Part shown: positions 1-8,560 of the stretch, one piece after another | How the letters are laid out: every line of letters starts with the position of its first letter | Position numbering within the stretch: the first letter of the stretch is position 1 | Assembly (NCBI RefSeq): GCF_029542085.1 | Contig: NZ_CP107036.1 | Location: forward strand, 2,790,001-2,854,000 | From: Sphingobacterium sp. ML3W | GTDB taxonomy: Bacteria; Bacteroidota; Bacteroidia; Sphingobacteriales; Sphingobacteriaceae | Reading direction: 5' to 3' | DNA length: 64,000 bases | Notes under the pieces: model-generated | Databases searched by the model: none | What the model was told of the DNA's origin: nothing | Seen by the model: the letters and a program-made list of their open reading frames with translations, nothing else | Translations under genes and position numbers: made by a program

Positions 1-16
1 ACAGTACCTCCACGGG

Positions 17-274
17 TTAGTTTTCGTTCAGATTTCTGGATTTCAGTTCATTGTCCAGCGCTTCATCCGATTTCCTCCAACGAATAAAAGCCCAAGCGCC
101 CATAACAATAAGCATAAACGTAAAAATAGTAATTCCCTTATTTACGACACCATAAACAATAACACCTGCACAAAATCCGACAAGTATGGCATTGATCAAT
201 TTGCTACTTTTTTGCTGCTTTTTTCTATCCAACAGTTCCTGATCGGTCAATTCAGTTAGTTCCTTTTCTTTCAT
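17..274 (-). CDS. Small two-helix membrane protein, unknown function
   Basis: Encodes about 85 residues when started at the ATG whose complement is at 272-274 (protein begins MKEKELTEL). The reading frame is open for 21 more codons upstream, but that part is polar and low in quality. After a charged N-terminus (KKQQKSSK) come two hydrophobic stretches, LINAILVGFCAGVIVYGVV and GITIFTFMLIVMGAWAFI, followed by a charged tail. This predicts a helical hairpin in the inner membrane. I do not recognise a named family. It stands alone, transcribed away from the window centre, downstream of the GH2 gene on the same strand with a gap of about 200 bases. Confidence 0.6.
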   Translation of the reverse strand: MKEKELTELTDQELLDRKKQQKSSKLINAILVGFCAGVIVYGVVNKGITIFTFMLIVMGAWAFIRWRKSDEALDNELKSRNLNEN

Positions 275-480
275 AGTTTTAATGTTTTGGCCAATATTAT
301 CTGAATCAAAATTAGAGAATTTACTTTTTATAAGCAATTTAATTCCGTACCATAAAGAACCAATTTGTCGATCTTTGCGCAGCCATTGAAAACCTTTTTA
401 TATACAAACTGAAAAGTAACTATTCCGCCAGAAAGGTAAATGCATTTTTAAAAACGATTGGCGATATGATCATGGCGATA

Positions 481-3291
481 TTAATAAAACATAGCAGCTA
501 CTTTAGTCTGGTCAAACATATTTTTGGGATCGAACGAATCGGAATTCATATACTTAAGTAATGATTTTTTCATCTGTTTTATTTCCAGTCGATTTGCCGA
601 CTCATGAAGCAGGTCAGCAGTTGAAATGATCAGTTTTCCAGCACCGACCTTGCCCTCCACAATTAATCCAAGCGACCTATTGCTAAACCAGTCATCTATT
701 ATACGGACTATAGGCTGTACATTTTCTTCAAGTTCATCCAATAACATCACGTTCGCATGAGAGACCAAACCCCACCATTGAAAATCTAAATGAGAATCCG
801 TAGGGAATAATGAAAACGCAGGATGTTTTGGATCTACCATTATACCCATCACATGTGGGGGTAACTTTTTCGTCCATGACGTATTCCAGAAAATCGGCGA
901 ATACCCCATCACGATTTCACCACCTTTTTCAGGTTTGATGGTTCCTTTACGCGGCGAAAAAAGTACTTTTCCACCTTTCTCCAAGGCCAGATAAGCTTTG
1001 GCATCCAAGGTATCGGTTACGTAAACCTCTCCAGGATCAACTTCAGCTATATGTGGATATACCCAAATCTTCCATTGATTACTATACTGGCCAACCTTTA
1101 CAGTCAACAATAAAGCCTCAGGTTCACTAATGTCAGCCAGATCATACTGAATGTTGCCAAGCATGGTTCCATTACCCAAAGGTATGGTTCTCCGCTCCAA
1201 TACGCCACGACCAATCAAACTACCGTCATCTTTAGTGATTTCCCATACTGGTATAATATCCTTTATTTCTTCCCGGCCAAAATGGGCAATTTCTACAGTG
1301 GCATTCAAAACCTCGATGTTCTCGTAAACCATTTTCGGAAGCCTCACCAATGGTACTGTCCCGCCAGAGAAAGATTTAAATTCGTCAGGAGAAATATATC
1401 CCTTTTCTTCCCAAAATGCGTCAAGTACACCAACTAATGCTGTCCCTTGCCCTGGAAAATCACTCAGCCCCAACAGTTGGAACCCAGCGAACCCCGGCGT
1501 TCGTAAGGCTGCTTCGATATCGGCTTTGTAGGTCAGTGCCTGGTGTCTTCCACTTGCCATCAAAAAGTCATCTGCGAGATCCCCCAATTTATTGTCTTGT
1601 AGTGTTTCCTGAAATACTTCAAAATTACGCGCCTTCAAAACACCATCGTACTTACGGATTTCCTTGAAATTGGGATAGGCACACCATTGCCCCACTTCAT
1701 GAGAAATATACGGCATTTTGTACTTGCCGATAATTTTAGCCCAATCGAAATCTGTCGATGGCGGATTTGCGTTGTTCTGACTTTCCAAACCATCCCCCCA
1801 TACATATAAGCGCGGATACATCGCATCATAGAATTCATTGGCTTTTATATCTGGCCATCCTGCCCCCGCTGTATACAGATGCCTATTATCATATTTCTTC
1901 AAATAGTCGGTCAAACGACCAAGAAATTCACCTTGGCGATCACCGTCAGGTTCATTACCATAGGTATACAAAATAAAAGAAGGATGATTGCCATAAGTAT
2001 CTAAAATTTGCTCTGATTCTTGATAGATCCATTTATCAAATCCATTTCCTTCCCCTACGACTGTCCATCCACCACCTTCTACCTGCAAATATATGCCCAA
2101 TTCATCCGCTGCCTCAAAGGCTACTTTTGGCGGACACCAAGAATGAAATCGAACATGATTCAGACCATGATCCTTAACAATTTGAAAAATACGTTTCCAC
2201 TCCCCGATAGCCGTCGGAGGATAGCCCGTTTTGGGAAACACGGCACAGTCTAATGTCCCGCGGAGAAAAGTCAAACGATCATTGATCTCAAATTGTGTCC
2301 CTTTAATCGATAACTTCCTCATTCCAAAAGTCGTAGCATAGGATTTTTTGTCTTTTCCGTCACCTGTACTTATCGTTAGATTATACAAAAAAGGTGTAAA
2401 CTCGTCCCATTTATAGAAAGTTTCTCCCATCGGATAAATCAGTTCCAATCGGCCTTTTCCAATAGGAACAGGATATTTTTTATGTATTGGCTTGACCTGA
2501 TGAACTTTCGGCGCTAATTTGGAAGAAGCATTTAGCGTAAAGTTTATATTCTTTTGCGTTTCAGTTCTGTTGTTAGTCTCCAGAACCACCCTGATCTGCT
2601 TGTTGTCGACATCTGGATAGACAGCAATATGCTCGATCGAAACTACCGGAACAGCGCTCAAAGCCATTTGGCCGATAATACCATTCCAATTCGTTTGCGT
2701 ATGGTCAGAAACACTGTGCGCATTTGCACCCACATCAATATCTTTAATTCGGTTATCTACCCGAATTGTAATCCGATGTGTACCTGATTTTAGCTGCCCG
2801 ATAGCATAGTCATGGGCAGTAGCCAAAGAATTTCGCATGCCTATTTTCTTTCCATCAATCCAAACGGTAGTTTCCCAATGTGGTCTTTCCAAAGTAAGTA
2901 GCATCTGCTCCGTGCTCATAGACTGAGTGATCGTGAATTTGCGACTATACCATGCCGAACCAACAAAACTTCTATTAGGTTGCAGCCAAAAAATTGTCTT
3001 ATAATTATCCGCTGTACGAAATTTGGCATAACGCTCGGATTTGAACCAGGTAGAATCCACGATGGCTCCAGTCCATTTGGTATGTGCGCCTATCAGATAG
3101 CCCTGATTGTTAGAAGCTAAAGATCCCGGCAAGGTTAATGACTCCTTAAAATCACTCATCTGCCAATTGTTTTTCTCCCCTTCGTCTTCCGGATCCAGCC
3201 TAAATTGCCAATGGCCCCTTAAGTCAATTTCCTGTGCATAAATAGGGCACAGACAAAAACTAAACATGACAAAAAACAATATTCTATTCAT
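481..3291 (-). CDS. Secreted glycoside hydrolase family 2 (beta-galactosidase-like)
   Basis: 936 residues with an N-terminal signal peptide (about 1-19, ending PIYAQ), so exported to the periplasm. Order: GH2 jelly-roll sugar-binding domain (about 20-215), immunoglobulin-like domain (about 216-325), then a TIM barrel. The barrel carries the acid/base Glu in YGNEP (E447) and the likely nucleophile in ISHEVGQW (E532). A beta-rich tail follows. Family knowledge says retaining exo-hydrolysis of a beta-linked sugar; the substrate cannot be read from sequence (galactosidase, glucuronidase and mannosidase are all possible). It is a lone gene with no SusC/SusD partner beside it. Both catalytic carboxylates are present and the length is normal, so it should be active. 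Confidence 0.85.
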   Translation of the reverse strand: MNRILFFVMFSFCLCPIYAQEIDLRGHWQFRLDPEDEGEKNNWQMSDFKESLTLPGSLASNNQGYLIGAHTKWTGAIVDSTWFKSERYAKFRTADNYKTIFWLQPNRSFVGSAWYSRKFTITQSMSTEQMLLTLERPHWETTVWIDGKKIGMRNSLATAHDYAIGQLKSGTHRITIRVDNRIKDIDVGANAHSVSDHTQTNWNGIIGQMALSAVPVVSIEHIAVYPDVDNKQIRVVLETNNRTETQKNINFTLNASSKLAPKVHQVKPIHKKYPVPIGKGRLELIYPMGETFYKWDEFTPFLYNLTISTGDGKDKKSYATTFGMRKLSIKGTQFEINDRLTFLRGTLDCAVFPKTGYPPTAIGEWKRIFQIVKDHGLNHVRFHSWCPPKVAFEAADELGIYLQVEGGGWTVVGEGNGFDKWIYQESEQILDTYGNHPSFILYTYGNEPDGDRQGEFLGRLTDYLKKYDNRHLYTAGAGWPDIKANEFYDAMYPRLYVWGDGLESQNNANPPSTDFDWAKIIGKYKMPYISHEVGQWCAYPNFKEIRKYDGVLKARNFEVFQETLQDNKLGDLADDFLMASGRHQALTYKADIEAALRTPGFAGFQLLGLSDFPGQGTALVGVLDAFWEEKGYISPDEFKSFSGGTVPLVRLPKMVYENIEVLNATVEIAHFGREEIKDIIPVWEITKDDGSLIGRGVLERRTIPLGNGTMLGNIQYDLADISEPEALLLTVKVGQYSNQWKIWVYPHIAEVDPGEVYVTDTLDAKAYLALEKGGKVLFSPRKGTIKPEKGGEIVMGYSPIFWNTSWTKKLPPHVMGIMVDPKHPAFSLFPTDSHLDFQWWGLVSHANVMLLDELEENVQPIVRIIDDWFSNRSLGLIVEGKVGAGKLIISTADLLHESANRLEIKQMKKSLLKYMNSDSFDPKNMFDQTKVAAMFY

Positions 3292-3494
3292 TGGGATTCT
3301 GTTTTATTTGTGTATAAGATTCGGTAGATAGAGGATTAACCGGTTATAACCAATAACAGTGAAAACCGACAATCCTCAACAGTTTACAATTGTAGCTTTA
3401 CGTGACATCATTAACAAAAAAACAAATATTTACTCAACTAGGCATGTAGAAAACTATTAAAACCATGTAAAAAACAACACGCTGAAAACAAAAC
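3292..3494. other. Intergenic region upstream of the GH2 gene
   Basis: AT-rich, non-coding stretch between the GH2 start and the hairpin at 3495-3521. No open frame of note and no clear promoter match could be picked out. It presumably holds the GH2 promoter. Bases 3522-3685 on the other side of the hairpin also show nothing coding. Confidence 0.5.
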
Positions 3495-3521
3495 GAGGTG
3501 TCCATTTTTTTTGGACACCTC
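3495..3521 (-). terminator. Hairpin terminator after the PPOX gene
   Basis: GAGGTGTCCA pairs perfectly with TGGACACCTC across a T-only loop. On the minus strand it is followed by a T-rich run (revcomp of aaaacaaaac). It lies downstream of the leftward PPOX gene and upstream of the GH2 gene, so it should separate their transcripts. The plus side also has a T-rich tail (TATTTTTC), so it could work both ways. Confidence 0.7.
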
Positions 3522-3685
3522 TATTTTTCTTTGACTGTATCAATCTCCTTCGATTACTTTTCAAATATTCGATTCTAAGCGGATTTACTGATACATTTTT
3601 ATAGCCTCTTTTTAGATCTATTTTTTTGCACGGGCATACCCAGTTAGGCTATCTTCCTCAACGTCCTCTTTGGACCACTGCCCGT

Positions 3686-4192
3686 TTAAAGATTTAAGTC
3701 ACCTTCCTTGCCAATATCTTCCGTATTTCCTGTTATCGCAGCTTTCAGCATTTGAAAAAGATTGACAATCATATTCGAATTCGAATCCCAATAATGAGCA
3801 TCTCTGGGACTTACCTGCAATAATCTGATGTTAGGATCTTCTTTCCCTTTTTCAAACCAGCCTTCCATCATTTTGTTCCAGTAGCGATCTATTCTATCCT
3901 GATCTCTAGATAAGCTAGCCGTACCGTTAATACTTAAGAAAGTATAATTTTTAGGATCAGCATAAAAAACCGAAACTTTTGGATCGTTCTCAATATTCTT
4001 ATATGTCTCGCTCTCCGCAGAGCAGATATACCAGATATTGCCTTCATTGTCTACCTCCTGCCTACTCATCGGGACACCATGTGGGTACGGTGATTCTTGA
4101 CTAAAAGAACAAATTGTACCAATGTCGATCTGATCAACGATCGACTTTAACTTATCAAATGCTTCTTGGTCGTGCATATTTTTCTCTGCCAT
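3686..4192 (-). CDS. Pyridoxamine 5'-phosphate oxidase-fold (general stress protein 26-like) protein
   Basis: 168 residues, no signal peptide, cytoplasmic. The sequence follows the split-barrel FMN-binding fold of general stress protein 26: an early strand (IGTICSFSQESPYPHGVPMS), then NIWYICSAESETYKNIENDPKVSVFYADP, then a LSINGTASLSRDQDRIDRYW segment. The last is the usual end of the flavin/substrate barrel in this family. Members bind flavin or F420-like cofactors, and many have no proven reaction, so the activity is left open. The start ATG directly precedes AEKNMHDQEAF. It is a single gene with its own terminator at 3495-3521. Confidence 0.8.
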   Translation of the reverse strand: MAEKNMHDQEAFDKLKSIVDQIDIGTICSFSQESPYPHGVPMSRQEVDNEGNIWYICSAESETYKNIENDPKVSVFYADPKNYTFLSINGTASLSRDQDRIDRYWNKMMEGWFEKGKEDPNIRLLQVSPRDAHYWDSNSNMIVNLFQMLKAAITGNTEDIGKEGDLNL

Positions 4193-4350
4193 AATCTATT
4201 GTTTACTAACTAAACAACTGTTCTTTTCAAATAGTTCAATTGAGTTTACTTTTTGGCTGGCTTCCTTACAAGCATGCAATGGGTACGGTTATAACGACAA
4301 TTTCACTGTATTCTTAAGTATTGTTTAAGTCGTTTGCAGACATGATAGCG

Positions 4351-5346
4351 CTAAATCTTATCAAGTGCCAGCATAAGCGCTTTGAGATCCTGCTTCATAA
4401 GTGTAATACTAGATTCCAATTGATCATACATATCTGCGCGGTTCTCCAGTTCATCCGTAGAGTACTTCCCTCCTTCACCAAAGAAGAGCGGTACGGACGA
4501 CTTCTTCGGATCTAGATTGATCTGCCCTAGATTGGTCCATTTTTCTACGATCTGCTCTCTTAAAGATTTATCTTGGCCGATAGACGCATTTTTATATTTC
4601 AAATAATACCAGACCAAGGGAGGAAAGATCGCCGAAGTCTCTACGTTATCCCACACGTCCTTTAAGGCATTTCGTTTGTGATGAAACTCAACAGACTCCT
4701 TATTAAAAATCATCATCAAGCCCAGGCCCGCCTCACCAATACCCGCCGTAATCCCGATGGTATTGCTTACACCTTCATTTTTAACCACTCCACCGGCAAG
4801 AATAGCACCAAGTGCCCCCACCACAATGGCTCCTTTGGTCAATTTGGACTCACGGTCCCCCTGCCTGCCTTTGAGGTAATTGGCTACCTGACTTACCCTT
4901 TCTTCCTCACAGTCCATCTCCGAAGAAACTGCAGAAATCTCGATTGAAGCAGCATTTATCCGATGGTCAATATCCTGCTTGATCTCCAGGATACGAAGCC
5001 GGGCCTCCACACTGGTACTATCTCTCCGAGTCCGCAGCTGCATATACTTATCGATCAGATCCAATATCCCTATGGCATTCGCCATGTTAAGCGTGTTGTG
5101 ATCAAATTTTTCCGTCAGACGTTTTGACAGTTGCTGTTGGTACAGGGCCACAGGAAGCTGATCAGCGGTATAACTATATAGGTTCCGTTGATTGCAGTTG
5201 CTGTTATAAAGTGCATCCCGTATACCGGGATCTTTGATGGTCCGACAGGAGGTCATCAAAACCACTCCGATCATCAACATCCAACAGATATGTTTATTGC
5301 CAATAGCCGGAACGACAAAACGCCTCCGATAAAGTACCTTGCCCAT
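4351..5346 (-). CDS. Putative lipoprotein of unknown function
   Basis: 331 residues. A hydrophobic segment ending in VVLMTSC (Cys34) looks like a lipobox, so lipid anchoring is likely. The annotated start gives a long basic n-region; an internal ATG at codon 23 (position 5280) would give a more standard signal peptide, so the start is uncertain. The mature part is helical and charged, with two glycine-rich hydrophobic patches near 170-215 (GAIVVGALGAILAGG and GITAGIGEAGLGLMMIF) that could be membrane-active or a glycine-zipper-like hairpin. I do not recognise the family. It is divergent from the methyltransferase gene that starts at 5474. Confidence 0.6.
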   Translation of the reverse strand: MGKVLYRRRFVVPAIGNKHICWMLMIGVVLMTSCRTIKDPGIRDALYNSNCNQRNLYSYTADQLPVALYQQQLSKRLTEKFDHNTLNMANAIGILDLIDKYMQLRTRRDSTSVEARLRILEIKQDIDHRINAASIEISAVSSEMDCEEERVSQVANYLKGRQGDRESKLTKGAIVVGALGAILAGGVVKNEGVSNTIGITAGIGEAGLGLMMIFNKESVEFHHKRNALKDVWDNVETSAIFPPLVWYYLKYKNASIGQDKSLREQIVEKWTNLGQINLDPKKSSVPLFFGEGGKYSTDELENRADMYDQLESSITLMKQDLKALMLALDKI

Positions 5347-5473
5347 ATATTTAAGTTATCTTGGTGTAAAATTAGCCTCGCTTACTTTTCCAGTACCAGA
5401 CTAATCCCTGTAATCTAATTTATGAAAAAATATATTCGTCTTGACATAAATTCAACCCTTTGTTCAGGATAAT

Positions 5474-6193
5474 ATGGATAAATTTGTATGTACTAAAAGT
5501 ATCGAGATGATTGAAAGAATAGCAACTTATTGGGATGGAAGAAGTGCTTCATGGCGCAAGGAACGAGATGATGCCTGGTCGCGCCCCGAAACCGAACGAT
5601 GGCTTGATTTTTTTAAGTCAATCCGGCACCAGACAGCTGGAAACAGCGTACTCGAAGTCGGTACCGCAACAGGATATTTTGCGAATATCCTGACACTCGC
5701 CGGTTTTGAGGTGACAGCCATTGATCTTTCACCGCAGATGATTGAAGCGGCAGTGCTTGTGAGCGAGGAACTAAAGCTAAATGTAAATTATAGCGTCATG
5801 GATGCGCAGTCCCTGCAATTCGAGGACGACACCTTTGATCTGGTGTTCACACGTCTAATGACCTGGACTATCCCCGATCTGGAAAAATGCTACCGCGAGA
5901 TGCAACGCGTGCTCAAGCCCGGAGGTAAGTTAATCAACCTGGATGCAGATTTTGGAAAAACCGTTTTTAGCACAGACAGACATGACGAATGCCCATCTGG
6001 TGCAATTGAAGAGGTGAATGCCATCAAATCGGCACTGGAAATCAGCCAGCACGAACGTCCAGCCAAAGATATCGACATATTGCAAACAATCGGATTCGGT
6101 TCCATTGAAGTTGACATCTATGCCCAAAACCGTATTCTAGGGCTTCCATTGACAACCGAAGGGCTTTTTATGCTCGAAGCAACAAAAAAATAA
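5474..6193 (+). CDS. Class I SAM-dependent methyltransferase
   Basis: 239 residues. The Rossmann-fold SAM site is clear: motif I VLEVGTATGYFANILTLAG (about 61-79), the acidic ribose-binding residue in VTAIDLS, the adenine-side motif NVNYSVMDAQSLQFEDDTFDLVF, and post-motif CYREMQRVLKPGGKLINLD. This is the Methyltransf_11/25 layout seen in small-molecule and quinone-type methyltransferases. The substrate cannot be deduced. It is a single-gene unit closed by the hairpin at 6226-6255. Confidence 0.85.
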   Translation: MDKFVCTKSIEMIERIATYWDGRSASWRKERDDAWSRPETERWLDFFKSIRHQTAGNSVLEVGTATGYFANILTLAGFEVTAIDLSPQMIEAAVLVSEELKLNVNYSVMDAQSLQFEDDTFDLVFTRLMTWTIPDLEKCYREMQRVLKPGGKLINLDADFGKTVFSTDRHDECPSGAIEEVNAIKSALEISQHERPAKDIDILQTIGFGSIEVDIYAQNRILGLPLTTEGLFMLEATKK

Positions 6194-6225
6194 CTATCTA
6201 ATAATCGAAGGTATTCAAGAATAAA

Positions 6226-6255
6226 GAACCCTCAGTTTTGAACAACTGAGGGTTC
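6226..6255 (+). terminator. Rho-independent terminator after the methyltransferase
   Basis: GAACCCTCAGTT pairs perfectly with AACTGAGGGTTC around a six-base loop, followed by TTATTTATTTT. It lies 32 bases after the methyltransferase stop. Confidence 0.85.
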
Positions 6256-6280
6256 TTATTTATTTTCCAAACCGAGTTGA

Positions 6281-6419
6281 TTAAAATTTATAGCTAACAC
6301 TTCCGACCACGTTCAATAATCGTTGTGCATTAGCAGTTGTATAACCGATCCAGTAAAGCGTATTGGTCAGGTTGTCCGCTTTCAACCCGACTCTGAATTT
6401 TCTGGCGTCGTAGAATGCG
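6281..6419 (-). pseudogene. C-terminal stub of a TonB-dependent receptor
   Basis: Read on the minus strand, this stretch encodes about 46 residues ending in a stop at 6281-6283. The protein text includes YDARKFRVGLKADNLTNTLY, then a WIGYTTANAQRLLN stretch and VVGSVSYKF. A final phenylalanine after a beta-strand, preceded by a 'D/NNLTN..Y' motif, is the standard C-terminus of TonB-dependent siderophore-type receptors. Nothing upstream in the frame resembles the rest of the roughly 700-residue barrel, and the sigma factor gene begins soon after on the opposite strand. I therefore call it a relic of a deleted receptor gene. Confidence 0.65.
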
Positions 6420-6581
6420 TTGGTGTTCCTCCTCCTTGGCGAAGCCTTAAAAGAACTATTATCAGATCTATGACAACAGGATATAGGTTTTCAGAGTTGT
6501 TAAGCTGGCAAGTGTTGCATCGCGAAACGGTTTGATAAATTTTGCTGCAGTCACTTACCATTGGTCCATTTTTTAAAACAT

Positions 6582-6612
6582 TGTCGTTTTATATATCATA
6601 ATGTTACCTTTG
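6582..6612 (+). promoter_or_regulatory. Bacteroidota-type promoter before the first ECF sigma gene
   Basis: TACCTTTG at 6605-6612 is an exact match to the Bacteroidota -7 element TAnnTTTG. A TTG at about 6582 sits 21 bases upstream in the -33 position. The predicted transcript would begin just before the ATG at 6630, which favours that start over the in-frame ATG at 6561. Confidence 0.55.
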
Positions 6613-6629
6613 TAGAGGATAAGACATTC

Positions 6630-7223
6630 ATGAGTAAGGATCGCGACATACTAGAAATACAATTGTGGGAGGCGCTACGAAGTGGAGAACAAGCTGCTTT
6701 ACAGCAGTTATATATGTCCTATTACAAAGGCCTGTTGCAATATGGACTGCGGTATACAGACGATCGGGATACCTTAAAGGACAGCATCAACAATACCTTT
6801 CTTTATTTCTGGGAAAAACGCGAAAGTATAGGCAACGCCAACCATGTTGGCAACTATATCTTCAAAAGTTACCAGCGACAATTAGTCAAGGACCTCAACA
6901 ACACAAACAAATTTGAAACGCTCCTCGAAAACAATGAAGATACCAATACCGTTGATGTAGAAGAGTTTCAGTTCATTATCCGACAGGAAGAAAATACACG
7001 CGTTAATATCCTTAAAAATGCGATTCTCCAATTACCCAAACGGCAACGTGAGCTCGTTCTGCTTCGTTATTACGAGGGACTCAGTTACGATGAAATTACC
7101 CTAAGGACAAACCTGAGCAAACGTGCTGTCTACAATCAGATCCATAGCGCCATCAATACATTAAAAAAAGACACTAGTCTGCAAAATCTCAAACAGATTC
7201 TCCCCCTATTAATCTTATTTTAG
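6630..7223 (+). CDS. ECF RNA polymerase sigma factor (FecI-like)
   Basis: 197 residues from the ATG at 6630, chosen because the promoter-like element at 6605-6612 lies inside the longer frame. Region 2 covers roughly 20-90 (ALQQLYMSYYKGLLQYGLRY). Region 4 near the C-terminus has the helix-turn-helix LPKRQRELVLLRYYEGLSYDEITLRTNLSKRAVYNQIHSA. It should direct RNA polymerase to the downstream receptor operon when released by the FecR protein encoded next. This sigma/FecR/SusC/SusD order is the standard Bacteroidota cell-surface signalling arrangement. The gap to fecR is 117 bases. Confidence 0.9.
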   Translation: MSKDRDILEIQLWEALRSGEQAALQQLYMSYYKGLLQYGLRYTDDRDTLKDSINNTFLYFWEKRESIGNANHVGNYIFKSYQRQLVKDLNNTNKFETLLENNEDTNTVDVEEFQFIIRQEENTRVNILKNAILQLPKRQRELVLLRYYEGLSYDEITLRTNLSKRAVYNQIHSAINTLKKDTSLQNLKQILPLLILF

Positions 7224-7340
7224 TTTTTTTTAAAAAAATAATAAGCAGACACACAGTATTTTAGGTATTCAGCTAAAAAAATAACTGGTAAAAACCAAAC
7301 TCGATACGCTCTATCTATATAAACGACTAATTTTTAGACC

Positions 7341-8408
7341 ATGAGTGCATACCAGTCTGTTCAGGATTTTATATTGGATGAATCTTTCTTTCGCTATGCG
7401 GTAAGACAAGATCCATCGGAAATCTTGAAATGGGAAAGTTATATTAAACAACATCCCGAGCAGCAGGAACTTATACAGCAAGCTAAGCAAGAATTGCTGG
7501 CGATGCAAGATGCACTGTATATGATTGATGCCGAGCAAAACTATGTCCGGCTTGTATCTCATTTGGATCCCCCCGTCAAAAACATACCACTAAAGAAAAA
7601 ATGGACCTATTATGCAGCGGCGGCTATTGTCTTTCTGTGTTTGATCACGTCCCTATATGTCTTCCAATATCATTTCAACCAGTCGCAGACGATTGCTTAC
7701 CTAACCCAACCAGCTGAAAAGAAAACAATTAAACTCGCTGATGGTACACTGGTCAAATTAAACGCAGCAAGTAAATTGGAGATCGCTGATGGATTTGGTA
7801 AAACAAACCGCGCGGTCAAACTTGTTGGTGAAGCGTATATGGAAGTTGCTAAAAACAAAGCATTACCCTTTACCGTAACGACTCAAGCGCTGCAAGTCCG
7901 GGTATTGGGAACAACGATCAATGTCAGAGCATATGCCAACGAGGAACTTACTGCTGCCTCACTGATTGAGGGCAGTGCGGAGGTTATTTTGAAGAGCAGA
8001 TCCCAAGCGCCTATCCGTCTAAAACCAAAAGACAAAGTTGTTGCTCCCCTAGCAGAAGCAAAGCCTAGTTCCGAAAACAATACAGCAGACATCGAAACAA
8101 AATCCGATTACAAATTGGAAACCGTTACACAGTATGATGCTGAGCAACGATTGGCCGAAACCTCTTGGGCCGACCAGAAACTTGTCTTTGTTAACGAACC
8201 GCTATCTTCAATTGCTAAAACATTAGAACGTTGGTATAATATCACTATTGAATTCCAAAATTCGGACATCAGTTCCCGAAAATATACAGCGGCATTCGAT
8301 GACCGCGAAGAACTACAGAATGTGCTCCAGAGCCTACGGAGCAGCATCCCTTTCAACTATCGGAAGATCGGGCCACGTAGCATCAGAATTTACCTAACTA
8401 ATCCATAA
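7341..8408 (+). CDS. FecR-type anti-sigma factor
   Basis: 355 residues. The N-terminal cytoplasmic part (1-87) holds the anti-sigma region. A single membrane helix at about 88-108 (YYAAAAIVFLCLITSLYVF) leads to a periplasmic FecR domain with TIKLADGTLVKLNAASKLEI, VKLVGEAYMEVAKNKALPF and RVLGTTINVRAY. A C-terminal STN-like DUF4974 domain (about 270-352) includes FVNEPLSSIAKTLERWYN. It should relay receptor occupancy from the SusC signalling domain to the sigma factor encoded upstream. All expected parts are present. Confidence 0.92.
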   Translation: MSAYQSVQDFILDESFFRYAVRQDPSEILKWESYIKQHPEQQELIQQAKQELLAMQDALYMIDAEQNYVRLVSHLDPPVKNIPLKKKWTYYAAAAIVFLCLITSLYVFQYHFNQSQTIAYLTQPAEKKTIKLADGTLVKLNAASKLEIADGFGKTNRAVKLVGEAYMEVAKNKALPFTVTTQALQVRVLGTTINVRAYANEELTAASLIEGSAEVILKSRSQAPIRLKPKDKVVAPLAEAKPSSENNTADIETKSDYKLETVTQYDAEQRLAETSWADQKLVFVNEPLSSIAKTLERWYNITIEFQNSDISSRKYTAAFDDREELQNVLQSLRSSIPFNYRKIGPRSIRIYLTNP

Positions 8409-8560
8409 AATAAAACTTATGAAAGATACAGTTACCTAACCAACAGAGAATAAAAAAGGAGCATGCCAGGCATACTCCCAAAATCGTTAATTAACACAAC
8501 AGGCTATGACTGCGAATCCTAGGCGCTGTTGTCAATTGTTTACATTAACCTTGCAAACTT

